Positions 38,212-50,056 of a DNA stretch of 64,000 nt are shown piece by piece. The stretch's first letter is position 1. The number at the start of each line of letters is the position of its first letter. This stretch comes from Haemonchus contortus (taxonomy: Eukaryota > Nematoda > Chromadorea > Rhabditida > Trichostrongylidae). The notes beneath the pieces are model-generated. The model made no database searches. It was not told where the DNA came from and worked only from the letters and a program-made list of their open reading frames with translations. The stretch covers positions 33,873,715 through 33,937,714 of the forward strand of contig LS997562.1 of NCBI GenBank assembly GCA_000469685.2, read 5' to 3'. The position numbers and the translations under genes were made by a program.

Positions 38212-38989
38212 GTATTTCTGCATATTCACTGGCATTCCTATTCACCCAATATATGACATCACTGGCAGCGCTTTTTTTGCTTGATGCCGTCTGCGGCTTC
38301 GATACAACAAATTCAATTAAAGTAATATTTTATGCATCTGGAGAGCTGAATAAGGTGCTTGAACAAAAGGAAAAAATTTGCGATTACGTCAGTAACTGCC
38401 ATTGGCGAATGCTTCTGGTTTCGCTTTATCAATCTTCCCGAAAAGAAAAACTTCCCAGACGTGGATCCCTTCATTGGGCAGTCCCATGCAGCAGATAATA
38501 CTGATTTGCCATCTATAAAGTTAGTGAGCCAGTGAGAAGGAACAGCCATTTGGGAGACATTTTTCTGATTTTTCGGGATGGGCCATGGAGGTACTAGGCT
38601 GCAGCGAACCGTACACGATTGTATGCTGATGCCGATATGTGAGAACCAACTGACCCTTGCTGGATGTTCGCGATAAACTCGTCCACCTTCGAAAAAGTGG
38701 AAATACAGTAGTTGTCCTGGCAGGTTTATTTGGTCCCCTACTTTGCCAAACAATGATTTACATTAATTTATCATTACCCATTTTTTTTCTAGAGTTGGTC
38801 AGGTTGCCCTTGGAACTCCCTCATTTTGCGAGCACTATGGTTAGGGTGGTGCCAACTGGTGCCACCCAGCTTAGTCAACCACCCAGGGCATCCGAGAATT
38901 TCACAGCTTCGAAGCCGCTTAATTAGTAAGAGGCTCGATTGAGGACATGTAGACTCTACTGAGTACGTCAACTAGTTCTGGTGATTCAC

Positions 38990-39062
38990 TGCATGAGCCG
39001 AATACGCATTCAAACACTGCTGCGATTCTGAATGGAAGTCGAGTACCTGGGCTTATCCCAAC
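38990..39062 (+). repeat. tRNA-derived SINE, 3' body fragment
   Basis: Matches the family over AATACGCATTCAAACACTGC and GATTCTGAATGGAAGTCGAG; sequence upstream is too diverged to assign. Confidence 0.5.
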
Positions 39063-41924
39063 AGTATTGCTCCACGTCAAAAACCCGTCCTTTCAACCTA
39101 ATTTTTTTCATTTTTTGGTTATCTTCTTGAATAACTCCCCTGGGCGACACCAACCCAGGGTTTATGGTGGATTTCTGAAAGCTCAGCTGCACAGTCGTCA
39201 TCTAATAGTGTTGTTGCCTTGTTGAATACACTGCAACAGCACACCCCCTTTTGGTGTATGATCCCCAGAGCCTCATTGGGGCTTGCTGGATCTCATCCAC
39301 TCCAGCAAACATGCAAATATTTTTGTGATTAGTATGTGTAGAAGCTCCAACTGTTAGGCCCAAGATAACGAGTTGATGTTGGACGCGAGGCTTCCAGTCA
39401 TTACAACGAAACAAGCCCTTCCAATGGGGAAAAAATTGGATCTTCAAAATATTTTTCTGTTAGTCTGTGGATGTAGGGCTGAAAATTGCATCACATGCAG
39501 ACGGGCTATTCAAATTCTGTGGGGGAGGCTACTGAATGGTAATTAGGGAAACATTCGGAGCTGCTTGTGATCCCCAAACAGTTGTCCCCCTTTCAGAGAT
39601 TTGGGTTACTATTTAACCCGGAAAAGTAATCGAACTGGAGTTTTAAACCTTCAAACCCACTTATTTCCCAAAAATGGCGAATTTCTGAGGTTGCTGAATC
39701 GTTTTCTTGCGGGGGAGTGGTAAACTCTTCTGTAATGGTTTATTTATATGTTGTTTACTGCTTACAGAGGTAAATATCATATTAGTAGAAGTTGTTTGTG
39801 TGGTAGCGATGAAAGGAGAGTCTATTTTTGCCTTTGCTCAATTCATTTCTGCAGACACGCCGACAAATGACGCCATCGTATTTCCAGTTATCCATTACTG
39901 CTTATGTACTTTCAGTTGTCACTGCTGCTGCTGATGCTAAATAAAACTAGTAATTCAGTTACAATTGGAAAAAGTTGTAGTTTCTTGATATTAAGAAGCA
40001 CCAAGAATTGGAGCACATACTGCCCTTTAGTCGTGACTACAATTCATCTATCCTTTGAATGCCTTAGAAGTCTACTTTATCGAAAAACTTTTTCTATAAA
40101 AGAATAACTTGAGATGGATTTTGTGGAGTTTTTCTTTAATCCTACTCTTCCTCGTACTACTTGGGACTCCTAGATCACTGTCGATAAATCACGTTGGAGT
40201 GAGCCACACACTCAAGGTTCTCCTCAGAACCGCTGAGGTTTTGGAAACATGACTGGCTTATATAGTGAGCACCTAGACCAGCAAGCCTTTAACTTTGTAC
40301 TTTCATGGATCAGTCGAGTTGTGTCGACTCGGTTACCTGCAGGAATGGAAAGGTTTCTGTAGTCTGAAGAAGTTGAAATCCGGTACGGTTGAAGGGCGGG
40401 TCTGCGAAGGAGTGGGATTCACGCAAGTAAGAAGGAGGAGCAAGAAAAGAAGACATCGAAATGGAGGTCATCGAGAAACCCGAAAATCACTATATATGCC
40501 TATTCCGTACCCTTCAGATGATTCCAGCACTACATTCAGTTGTTGGGTATACACCTAATTTCCACGCTCTTTTATCAACATCGTCTTTTATCCCTCTGCA
40601 AAGCAGAAGGGGAGCTGGTAGGGACGAGATCGAAGGACGGGATCTCGTAGAAACCAACATTCCAGCAAAAAATGCCCTGGTTAGAAGGAAGTGTCGAAAA
40701 TTGACAAGGACAGCGGACTCCACGACATTGCTTGATCAGCACTATGGGCAGGAGGATGAAGAGAAAGGCAAAAGAGTGAAGTTCACATGGAGTTCGTCCA
40801 TGGGAGAGTTTACGTCCTTTTCCCTAGCTTTCTCCCGGTCTGCAATTGAGTGAGAATCAGGGTCCTGGGGAAGATCTGCCAACTTCGGACCCGCTACTCA
40901 GTGTTTCCATTTCACCATGGTCAATAAACTGGGGCCAGGGTAAAGAATGAAGGTGGAATGTAGCTGAAGAGGGATCGCCTCTGCTCAACACAAACTGCTA
41001 CACATTCAGAAACTTTCTGGCACGCCAAGTGAATGAAACTGAGCCCTACCTGGACCGATTGGGCTCTTACCTTCTACTCTGTGGGTAAGGTGTGAGAAAG
41101 AATAGAGCAATAAGGAATCTGATGTTCGTTATTGTCTTTTCCGATTCCATCTCGTCAATTGAACGTCCAGAAATTTCCTTTCGTGACCTAAAAGAAACGG
41201 CTTGGCTGTTATGAATAATTACCTAGTGTGCGTCAATGGCCAAATGGCTTGAAGCTGGTGCTGTCCACGACGGCTAAATGAATTGATGGTGAAGGAATTT
41301 TTTCATTATCAACCATCTATTGGACGTTTGTGAATGACGCCAGCACACACACCCATAAGTGCATTTCTGCAAAGGCTTTCAATGACGTCATTTTCGTTTA
41401 TAAATGCCTATTCCTAGGCTTTTAATACAGCCCATCAATTCCTGACAGGGCCTTTAAAAATTTAAAAGGAAACCAAAATGCCCCTCTTAAATGGTAGGAA
41501 GTGTTTTACTAGTAAAAATGCACTTTCGTAGCCCTTTCGAGGCACTTCCGCTCGAAATTATTTACTCAAACCTTTGCCATCGCTTGAAAATACTATAATT
41601 ACTTGAGTCCTCCATTTTTATTTAGACAATCCCCATTCAGGACCACCAAAGCGGTGTTGTGGGTATGGAATGGCCTAGGATGGTCATCGCACAGGACAAA
41701 ACCCCCTCCAAAAGTCACCACAGTTCCGAGCCACAGTTGGAGGACATGGCGCAGTCCTTTTTCATGACATCCACGACTTCCCGGTAGCTTACGACAGTGA
41801 ATAGACGTCCAACTTGGGTAATTCGTCCTACCAATCATGCCACCACAACTAGTAGCGGACAACAAGGAAGTAATAAATCTTTTGGTAAATAAGGCCCCGC
41901 CAGGCCCTATAACGTATATGTTCG

Positions 41925-42515
41925 ATGCTTATGCTCATTCAGCTGACAGCTCATTCTCCAGTAACGATCAAGCTAATTTCCTCAGAGGCAATGGGTTTGA
42001 TAAATGGGGTGTGCAAATATTGGACATGTGGCATTACGGGGAAGGGTGGTCAAGTGTCTTCGGGTGACGACATTCCAAGATTTTTTTTGGACTCAGCAAC
42101 TTCCTCCGTCCCCTTAGGCCATCCCCGCTCTCGATTTCCGCTTCAAAGGACCAGGGAAAACTTGAGAACCAGTCACCAGGCGGGAACTTTTCTGGAGGAT
42201 TTCGGGAAAGCCTTTGACCTGATGCTACTGGCCTGGCTCACCCTACCTACTATCGTACGTTTTCCTCTTTCGGGTAAAAAAACGTTTTCGCCGTTTTTAC
42301 AGAGAAACTGGGAGGAGTTCATAAGAAATACCACAGGGACTGGTCTCTTCATTTTTTTGGCTTCTGATGGAATACCGGCTATTCCAGGTCTCCATAAACG
42401 ATTTTCTTGCGTTCCCAGTTCAATCCCAACTCAGGTAATGAGGTGTCTGGGAAGTGTGGGAGCAGCAGTGGAGCATGAGCTCGTGTTCACTTGCCTTTCA
42501 TTCCTATGGTTCTGA
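41925..42515 (+). other. Longest open frame outside tent-5 (196 codons), unrecognised
   Basis: ATG to stop with no family resemblance. A second frame (41837-42067) that looks equally protein-like overlaps its start. For roughly 64 kb and six frames, a frame of this length is near the edge of what chance gives, so I do not call it a gene. It has no obvious splice structure or start context. Confidence 0.15.
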
Positions 42516-43650
42516 GAGAACTTATGGCTTCTTCCAAGTTAATCGCTTGACTGCACTATGACGAGAGCCAGAAGCGAATTGCTCACAGGAAAAGGGGGTT
42601 TTTCAACGAATATGAAATGCTGTTCGCGTGTCGTACTGCCTTATTGTTCAGCTTCGGACTTAATTCCTGGAATTCGTCGTCACTCAGTCATTGCACGAAC
42701 GACACATAAGGCTTCCATCGGTATTGAAAGGTTGCTTGCTACCCTCTGATGAACCACAGAAATCGGCTTCTCCTCAGACTATTAGTCATTGTCAGTCAGT
42801 CGATACCAGTAACGGATTACATAGTTCTTCTAAGCATGGGTGTTCTATGGATTTCAGAGGTTTCTATTGAAACCATGTCTGTTCAGAAACGAACCCGCTT
42901 CAATTGGTACCGCCAGTGATTATCAACTATACCCAACAGCGCGAAACATCCCCTCGGGTTACCGTTGACTCCCTTTTGTTTCAGGATCCTGCCACTGGAA
43001 AAGGAACACATCGCCGTAGCTTTTTGCCAAAAATTGACATTTTTTTGAAATTTCATTCCAATACTATATATTTTTTCTATTTTATCGATTTCATAGTTGG
43101 GCAACTGGCAGAAGTCAAGAGTGGCGAAATTCAGCGGCTCTTCAGTACCCATCTGAACACTAGTCATCCAGAGGCGACCACTCTCGTCCTTCAGTGAATC
43201 TTGGCCAGGTGTGTAGATGGCTTCAATATGCGATGTCGCCCCTGTACCGTAGTGGTCGATTGGGGTGCGACTTATCGTTTTTGGCAGGATTCCAGTAGTA
43301 CGGTAGTACTTACGGTAGCCCACCTTTGAATTTCCTGGGAAACTTGTTCATCCCTATAGGATCTGAGGTCGCTCCAACAGTCTTGGGCTACAAGGGCATT
43401 AGCCAAACAGAGTTCTACAACTCCACCGTAAAAAGGAAAGTCCCACTACAATACTATAAGTAGACAAAAGGGATAAAATGAAAATGAATTCGTTTCGCAC
43501 CTTCGTTGGACGAGTTATTAGGCTTTTTCGCTGGTCCCCGAGGCGCTGAGGGAAGCCATGTGCATGGCACGTGTACCACATACCAAGAGCATTGGGGAGT
43601 ACCCAGAGATTTTTGTCCCCCAGCTGTAATTAAATATCAGGCAGGAAGAA

Positions 43651-43663
43651 GGGGGGGGGGGGG
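43651..43663. repeat. G13 homopolymer tract
   Basis: Thirteen consecutive G in otherwise ordinary sequence. Confidence 0.85.
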
Positions 43664-44214
43664 AGTTTAGCAACGGAAGTTTTTCCTCGGATTTTTTAAA
43701 AAAGGGTTCAAAATAGATTAGTAGTCAGGTGTTCCAAGCTATTTAGATTGGCCAAATAGTACTCGTGGCTTTGCGTGGGCTGCAACCACCTATCATTCAT
43801 TCAAACTCAAGCCTTAATCAAGTTGTACTTTACATTTTTCACGTGAGCAGTTATCAAAAGGCTTGCCTACATCTCTTCGAGCCCAATGCCCACCATTTTG
43901 TGTGGGAGTTTTATAGGATGACGTAGTTACCCTTTACGGTAGGGTGCTGCTAATCACGAACCTTGCGTGCATGAAAGGTTCCATCAAGTGCCGAACGACG
44001 AAATTCCCCTATGACGTGTATTTAATTGCACTTAACATATAATCTAACTTTATGAACAGCTTGGGCCTGAAAAAGTGGAGCCCTCAGAGAACAACTAGCA
44101 ATTTTCACTTCCTCTATCCCCAATAAGGAATTCCAGAAAAATCGTGAGAAGTTGTCCCTCACTCCTTGCCACCTTGACAAGGACGCCAAGTGGGTATAGA
44201 GCGGACCACCTTCC

Positions 44215-44790
44215 CGGATGACGCCTCTACCATCATATGCATCACTAATCACAGCTCGTTATAGGGATCTGAATATCCACATGGATATTAATGAAAAGGA
44301 AAGAAGATCGCTGTGAGGTCAATTTGTACCCAAGGGTTCCTAGGAGGGCCGTACCTAGGTATCTGTATTATCCCTGCGGAAGAGATTCTTCCTTCAAAAG
44401 GCAACTCTGTCGGAATGAGGTCTCTACCCTCTATAGCACCTTTCACGGCTCCTTGGAGCAATCAGATCCTCATGAATAGGGTAAAAATGCTGATGAAAGA
44501 AGTTCCAGAAGAGAAGAAGTCTGTCTGCGACCAAGGACTCTCTGGGCGGTCCGTACTTAGGTCTCTTTGAACGAGGTCTTTTTTCCCACAAGGTTAATTA
44601 CGCGGAATGACGTCCTAACCATCGTCTCTACCGTCTGCAGCACTAACCACGGCTTGCTGCAGCAATCTGAATATCCATTCAGGTTCTCGTGGAAAGGAAA
44701 GACTATGGTGCAGCGGAAAGAGGTTCCATTGGTCAAAAAGTCATTGTGAGGCCAATGACCCCCTAGAAACCCGTATTCAGGCCTCGATGT
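44215..44790 (+). repeat. Three diverged tandem units of about 200 nt
   Basis: CTCTACC followed by CACTAAYCACGGCT-like sequence begins near 44225, 44421 and 44625. A downstream block ending GTGAGGYCAA also recurs. Short frames inside the units are interrupted, so a coding repeat is not supported. Confidence 0.55.
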
Positions 44791-45697
44791 CATCACTCTG
44801 AACGAGAGTCCTCCTTCTAGAAGACGTACTAGTATTGCAAAACATGTCTACGGTTAATCCGATAATATCTGATCAGACGGAAGCTGCTGTAGTGGAAAGT
44901 GACGTTAGCAGAGGAAACCCCTCGATGTCGTGGAATATGACATCATATTTGGAAAAAATTTGGAGAAAACAATCTTCGTCGCTTCCCCGAGCACTCCTTG
45001 AGTATTCCTTAAAGGGAGGTCTCAATTCCGCTGTTAGTTTTCGTTTTTCCAGTTTCCCAGACTAACTATTCAGTTCATCGCCCCTCGTTTTCGACCCCTT
45101 TACCCAGATTACCGTATCGTTGCACTTGAAGGGCATTCAGCTTCTTTGAGTCACACTTACTTGAAATCGAAATCATACTATACTTACGGCTGTCGAGCGG
45201 AAAGCTAAAATAACATTAGCATGGCACAGATAGAAAGGTGGGCATTGATTGGCTTTCGTCAATACCTTTTTAGGGCCCTATTTAGATAACGGCATTCAAA
45301 TGTGTATGATGTCATTACCGTGGCGTACGAAGGCTACGACGTATATGGGCTTTTTCTTGTTTACTGTTTTTTTTTTTCAACCCAACTCGAGAAGTGCTTG
45401 AGTTTGGTGCCGTTCACCTGAGATCCTAGTGAAGGAAGTGATTGGAAGGAATGACCTGGGTACCTGAAAAGAGTATTCTCGGAATGTAGGAATGTTGACG
45501 TCGTCCCGGGAATTCTCCAGCAAGGAAAGGAAATGGAAGAGCAAGGAAGTTCAGATTATTCAAAGGAAACATGGGAAAGGAAAGGAATACTGATCGATTT
45601 CAGAACGCTTCATACCGAAGGTGAGGTAAAGGTTCGATGAGAATAGTGAACAAATCCGAGTCTCAAGTTCGACTAAAATTTTGTAAATGTTCCTAGG

Positions 45698-45985
45698 TAG
45701 GGTGGGGGTAGTGCACTGGCAAGTGGCGTGCTATCACACATACATGGTCACGGGTTCGGACCCCGGACCGAAATCCATTGAAGCAAACCGAATCTTACAT
45801 ACCTCCGATATCGGCTAACTGATACCAGAATCGTCTGGGAGGATTAAAGCAGTGGCTTGAACATGGGCTTCCCATGGCAAGTCATTGTATAGGTCTATAC
45901 GCATTCAATATGCCACCACGATACTGATTGGAAGTAGAATGCGGGGTGCATCCCTTAAAAGGAATTGATAGATGTCAGAAAGACT
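45698..45985 (+). repeat. tRNA-derived SINE, full length, best copy
   Basis: The head has an A-box-like GGTAGTGCACTGGCAAGTGG and a B-box-like GGGTTCGGACCCC. Then come GATATCGGCTAACTGATACC, GTCTGGGAGGATTAAAGCAG, GCAAGTCATTGTATAGG and AGAATGCGGGGTGCATCCC. It defines the family layout: polymerase III head of about 75 nt plus a body of about 200 nt, with no coding capacity. Confidence 0.75.
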
Positions 45986-48900
45986 ATCCTCTCAGACTTG
46001 TGTTCCGATATCCAATGTGGAATGCAGGAACAAACAAGTAAATAAATAAATATTAAATTGAATAAGTGAATACGGAAAGGAACACCAGTTTTGCTGTCAG
46101 CTCCATGGCACCTGCTGGTTTCAAGTAAAAGTCACGTTTTTGGATGAAATTCGCGTTAATCCAAGCGATATACGAATCCAAGTGCAAGTATAGTGCAGGG
46201 GCTTCTAACTGACAACACTTTGCCCCTGCCTCTCTCAACTTCATCATAAAGTCAGATGGAATGGCTATATAGGGCTTCAGAGCTACTTTGAGGGCCAAAA
46301 AAATCCTCGTCCTGCCTTTCATCAGACTGAGAAAAAAGCGAAAGGAAGGCAGCTATTAAAAGCCCCTTCTGTCACCCTTTCACATGGCATCGATTGAAAT
46401 GACACTTTTCAGGGTGAATACATAAAAGCCATTTGTCCTTATGGACTAAAAAGATATCAAAGCAGCAGCTGACTAATTATTTAAATGAACTGCTGATCGC
46501 TCTTTATTGTCAGCATCATTGAAAGTAGCTGGTGACGTTCATTGGGTTATCCGATAAGTATAGCCGCTTTTTCGAGCAGCTTCTGAAAAATGCCTGAATC
46601 ATCTCGGTTCTGGGTAAATTCCAGACCGGGGAAAGTAAGGGCCCAGTGTATGCATTTCGAGTGGCTCAAGTCAGCTTCTGGGGGAAGGGCCAGTTCGGGC
46701 TCCAGGGTATAGCATTCCCGGGGATTCCTAGGGGACAGCGAATATTTTGATTCTATTTTTGTAATTAGTTAATAAGCTGAAGTGAAGTTGAAAAGCTTCG
46801 ATGGTATAATTGCATGGTCCAATGCTTCCCATCCTGTCTAGCAGCAGCAGCAGACTTGTTGTCTCACATGAGCCGGGCACGTGCCCCGCCCGTCGACGAG
46901 TTTCCCTTTCTAGAATATTCGGGTGGGCAGCAAAACAACACACAACCGACTAGCGGCTGGCTCATCAGTATTAGCACATGCTACTTGTTTCCCTGAGCTT
47001 CCCAGAAGGAGAGCTTTCGAAACTGCTCCTATATCTGGAATTTGTTTCAATGCAATGAAAAGAATCCTCGTGCAAACATCAATCTCATTGGGGGAAATCC
47101 CCTCTCCCAAAAAAGGAGAAGGCCGCTGTCAGGGAGATCCTCGAGAAATTTCCTGATGCTGCTTCGTAATTAATTGGATTTATTCATTTTCGGCGTCAGA
47201 GCAGCTCATCTTTCCCCTTCACGCCTCCCCGGGGTTCCAGCTTCTCTTGCTCACGGGGATCTACCGTGCTGTTCTGAATCCTAGATGGATGTTGACCTCA
47301 GAAGGAGGTTTTCCTGCTCGATCATGGCTGGGTACCAAGAGACTCGAGTGGTTCCATTTGCCACCTGCTCATGCCGGCTTGTCAGTTGATTCCACTTCTG
47401 CGGAATGGAGTCATAGCATTAGATACCGTTGAGCATGGGGATTTTTAACGAGCACAGGTACCAAAGTTGGATAAATGCCAGCTCGTTGAAAGGGAAATGA
47501 AACGATTCCGAAGGAACAATATCGAATCAACTCAAATCCTTCAAAGGATATTCTAGAGGCTTCTAGACAAATATGCACGTCATCACATATTCTGTCAGGC
47601 AGAAAAATTTGTTTTCATGGTTGAAAACTAAATATAAAGCCTGTGCTGAAGCCGTCGAATGTGTTTGTTTCCGATAGTAGTCATTTCAAGTCCCTAGAGA
47701 TTTCAAAGTACACTTTCCATTACGTCATCCGTAATTTCTTCAATGCAAATTTGCCGGAGGGCACGTTTTTTGCGATGGTATCCCTCGTTTTCGATAAAGT
47801 TTGATGACGACAATTAACTACCATAGATTTACGTAAGTAAGTTTAGCTTGGTTCGGGGTTACTATAAATTAAGCATTACCAGTAGGCTCTGGACCACTTG
47901 GGCCCACTATTCTTGCAGTTGCTCTCCTTCCGCTAGCTGTCCCCATCGGACGATGAGGGACTGCCTTTTTTTTTTTGTTCTCCGAGCCATAGGCATTTAT
48001 ACAAACTTGAAATCCACCCCCATACTAGGTCAGGCGTTACCTCACAACTCCCGGAATCCTTCGAAGGACATTTCAGAAGGTCTTAGATACAACGGGTGCC
48101 TTCTTAGTTAGTCGGATGTACTCTGAGTTATGCCACTTGGGGAGTCCTTTACCCGGGAACTTCCTATTATTAGCCATTTCCATAGCCGTTTTAGTTGACC
48201 GATGTGGCAATCCATTCTCGCTAGAATGTAATGGTTGTTTTTCTGAACGATTTCAAAGTACTTTACCTACAGCAGCAGCAGTAATTTCCCATGGAACTAC
48301 GTCATTCAATATAATGGTGCACTTGTTAGAATCTCAACGAAAAATATGGGCTCCTTTAGAACGATGATTGGATAACTCGAAGCAAGAATTCACACTATTT
48401 CAAAGTGGAATTGAATTTTTGACAAAATACTACATCTAATTTTGTTCTTGTTGAAGTTACATAGGCACGCCATCGTACTCAAATTCCTAGAAGTCTTTGG
48501 AAGGGTTTTAGTAGCAAGTTTCTGAAGACCAGGGGTGATTTTAACGGTTCAAAACCTCGTTTGGACTTTGACCATTCACTTTTTCCTTTCTTTCTCTTTC
48601 GGTTTCGGATTTCAGCGATAAAAACCGATAGTTGCTCGTGAAATTTAGATTTTCCCTAAAAGAAAGTTCAAGATTCCTTCTTTTCTTAGTCGAAGAAAGA
48701 TTAAATTACTCGATCTGACTCCGATATGCCATTTATAGTACCCTTTATTCACTCAGAACGGGCTTTGAGGCTTTAAATTGATCCGATTATGGTAATGCCA
48801 CGGCAGGTCGTCACACTTTTTTCCCTTTTAAGCTTATAATAGCTTTTCTTTTTTGGCTGCAAATTTACTTTTTCTGATACGGGAGGGGAAATGTTTGCAC

Positions 48901-49799
48901 CCAACGGGTCCTTAAATTTTGAAGATCCTCCTGTGGAGATCCTCCAGAAGCAAAGGTAACGTTAATGCCGGAAAAGGAGCCCCGGTTAGTCGCTTCTTCG
49001 GAAGCTCTGATCCTTTGAAGCCTTAGATGGTCAAAATAATGGCAGGGTTTTCGAGAGAAACTAGTGAATGGGAAAGTGACGATGATTCCAGCAAAAGTCG
49101 AAATTAAAAATATCCCTTTCAAAAATTGCATCACATCATCTCAATTTATTATGTATCCCCTTATACAACTTATTTCTATCGTATCCGTCATTGACTGCCA
49201 TCAAAGGGTTTTTCATTTCAACAAGGGAACACTCAAAAGGCAAGCCAATGGCCATTAGACGAGAACTCCACATTGTTCATACTCTTTAAGAATTCATTAC
49301 CCAGAATTTCTGTGGGATTTCTTTGGGCTTTCCCATTCATTTTGTTCACTGGGAATCTAATTAACCGACGGAAACGTCATCGTTACGGCGAAAAGCTTTT
49401 GTCCGTGCGGATCACGTCATTTGACTCTGTACATTCCTCCGGTGGTAGCCGTTATGGGGGAAATGTACCACTTGGGACACCATATGTTATTTGGTAGTTA
49501 CCATTAGTGGGGAATTGGCTTCGATCCAATACATGTCGCATCGCGCTTTTAGCTTTCCCTCTCTTGGAAGATGACATCACTTTTGACCGACAACAGAATG
49601 ACGTCGAATTGCGTGGGATGCGGCCGAGCAGCCCCGAGGGGATGTGGAGAGTATGGCATGCGGGGAGAGGCCGTGCAAGCCTTTCATGGCACGAGAGGCT
49701 TCAGCTAAGCTCAGTGATGTGCGATGGTGAATACCAGAAGGCAATTGATAGAGTGTGAGCCGAGCTTGACGCATACAGTAGAGAGCGACGAGGGAACAT
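45986..49799. other. Upstream region of tent-5, no gene recognised
   Basis: No repeat copies and no defensible exon. Several ACGTCAT/ATGACGT sites occur here (47577, 47722, 48299, 49374, 49414, 49598), so it may hold regulatory sequence for tent-5. Confidence 0.45.
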
Positions 49800-50008
49800 A
49801 GAAGGTGTGGAGGCACGTTCGTCTACCAGGGCGGGATAGGGAGGGCGGGACTGGGGATCGTCGTCATCGTCATGTGGGTGGGCGGGACAACTCGACGCCA
49901 GGCCGACATTGATTGTCGTCGTCAGAAGAAGGAGCGGTCGTCATAGACGATTCTGAATCCTGCCTATCGTCGTCGTTGTGACTATTGTGAAGACGTAACC
50001 AACGCTGT
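49800..50008 (+). promoter_or_regulatory. Putative tent-5 promoter and 5' UTR with three GC boxes
   Basis: The stretch is GC- and CpG-richer than its surroundings. It carries GGGCGGGA at 49829-49836, 49843-49850 and 49880-49887, all on the same strand, and many CGTCGT triplets. It lies directly before the first coding exon. No clear TATA box. The promoter role is inferred from position and composition; the transcription start is not visible. Confidence 0.4.
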
Positions 50009-50056
50009 ATGCACTCGTCCACGAGGAAACGTCTTGTCTCACAATGGCCGAGAGGG
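50009..50056 (+). CDS. tent-5: tent-5 exon 1 (start codon exon)
   Basis: Sixteen codons from ATG 50009 to a GTAAGT donor at 50057, phase 0. The initiator has a weak context (T at -3). A better-placed ATG at 50044 is in another frame and runs into TAG in exon 2. The exon is supported by the frame join to exon 2 and by the upstream in-frame stop at 49988-49990, not by homology, because TENT5 N-termini are not conserved. Confidence 0.6.

Larger units (their letters stand above)
39063..44214. other. Mostly non-coding, with unsupported open frames
   Basis: Frames at 40461-40853 (+), 41925-42515 (+) and 42883-43323 (-) have protein-like composition but no recognised family and no convincing splice context. 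Confidence 0.4.

Noticed and set aside
40461..40853. 130-codon plus ORF with a charged C-terminal part
   Set aside because: The polar half is suggestive, but no domain or neighbouring exon supports it.
42883..43323. 146-codon minus-strand ORF with protein-like composition
   Set aside because: No family recognised, no clear acceptor or donor, and several frames of this length are expected by chance.
50044..50056. ATG with the better context as the tent-5 start
   Set aside because: Its frame meets a stop 12 codons later in exon 2 with the only usable acceptor, so it cannot start the enzyme.
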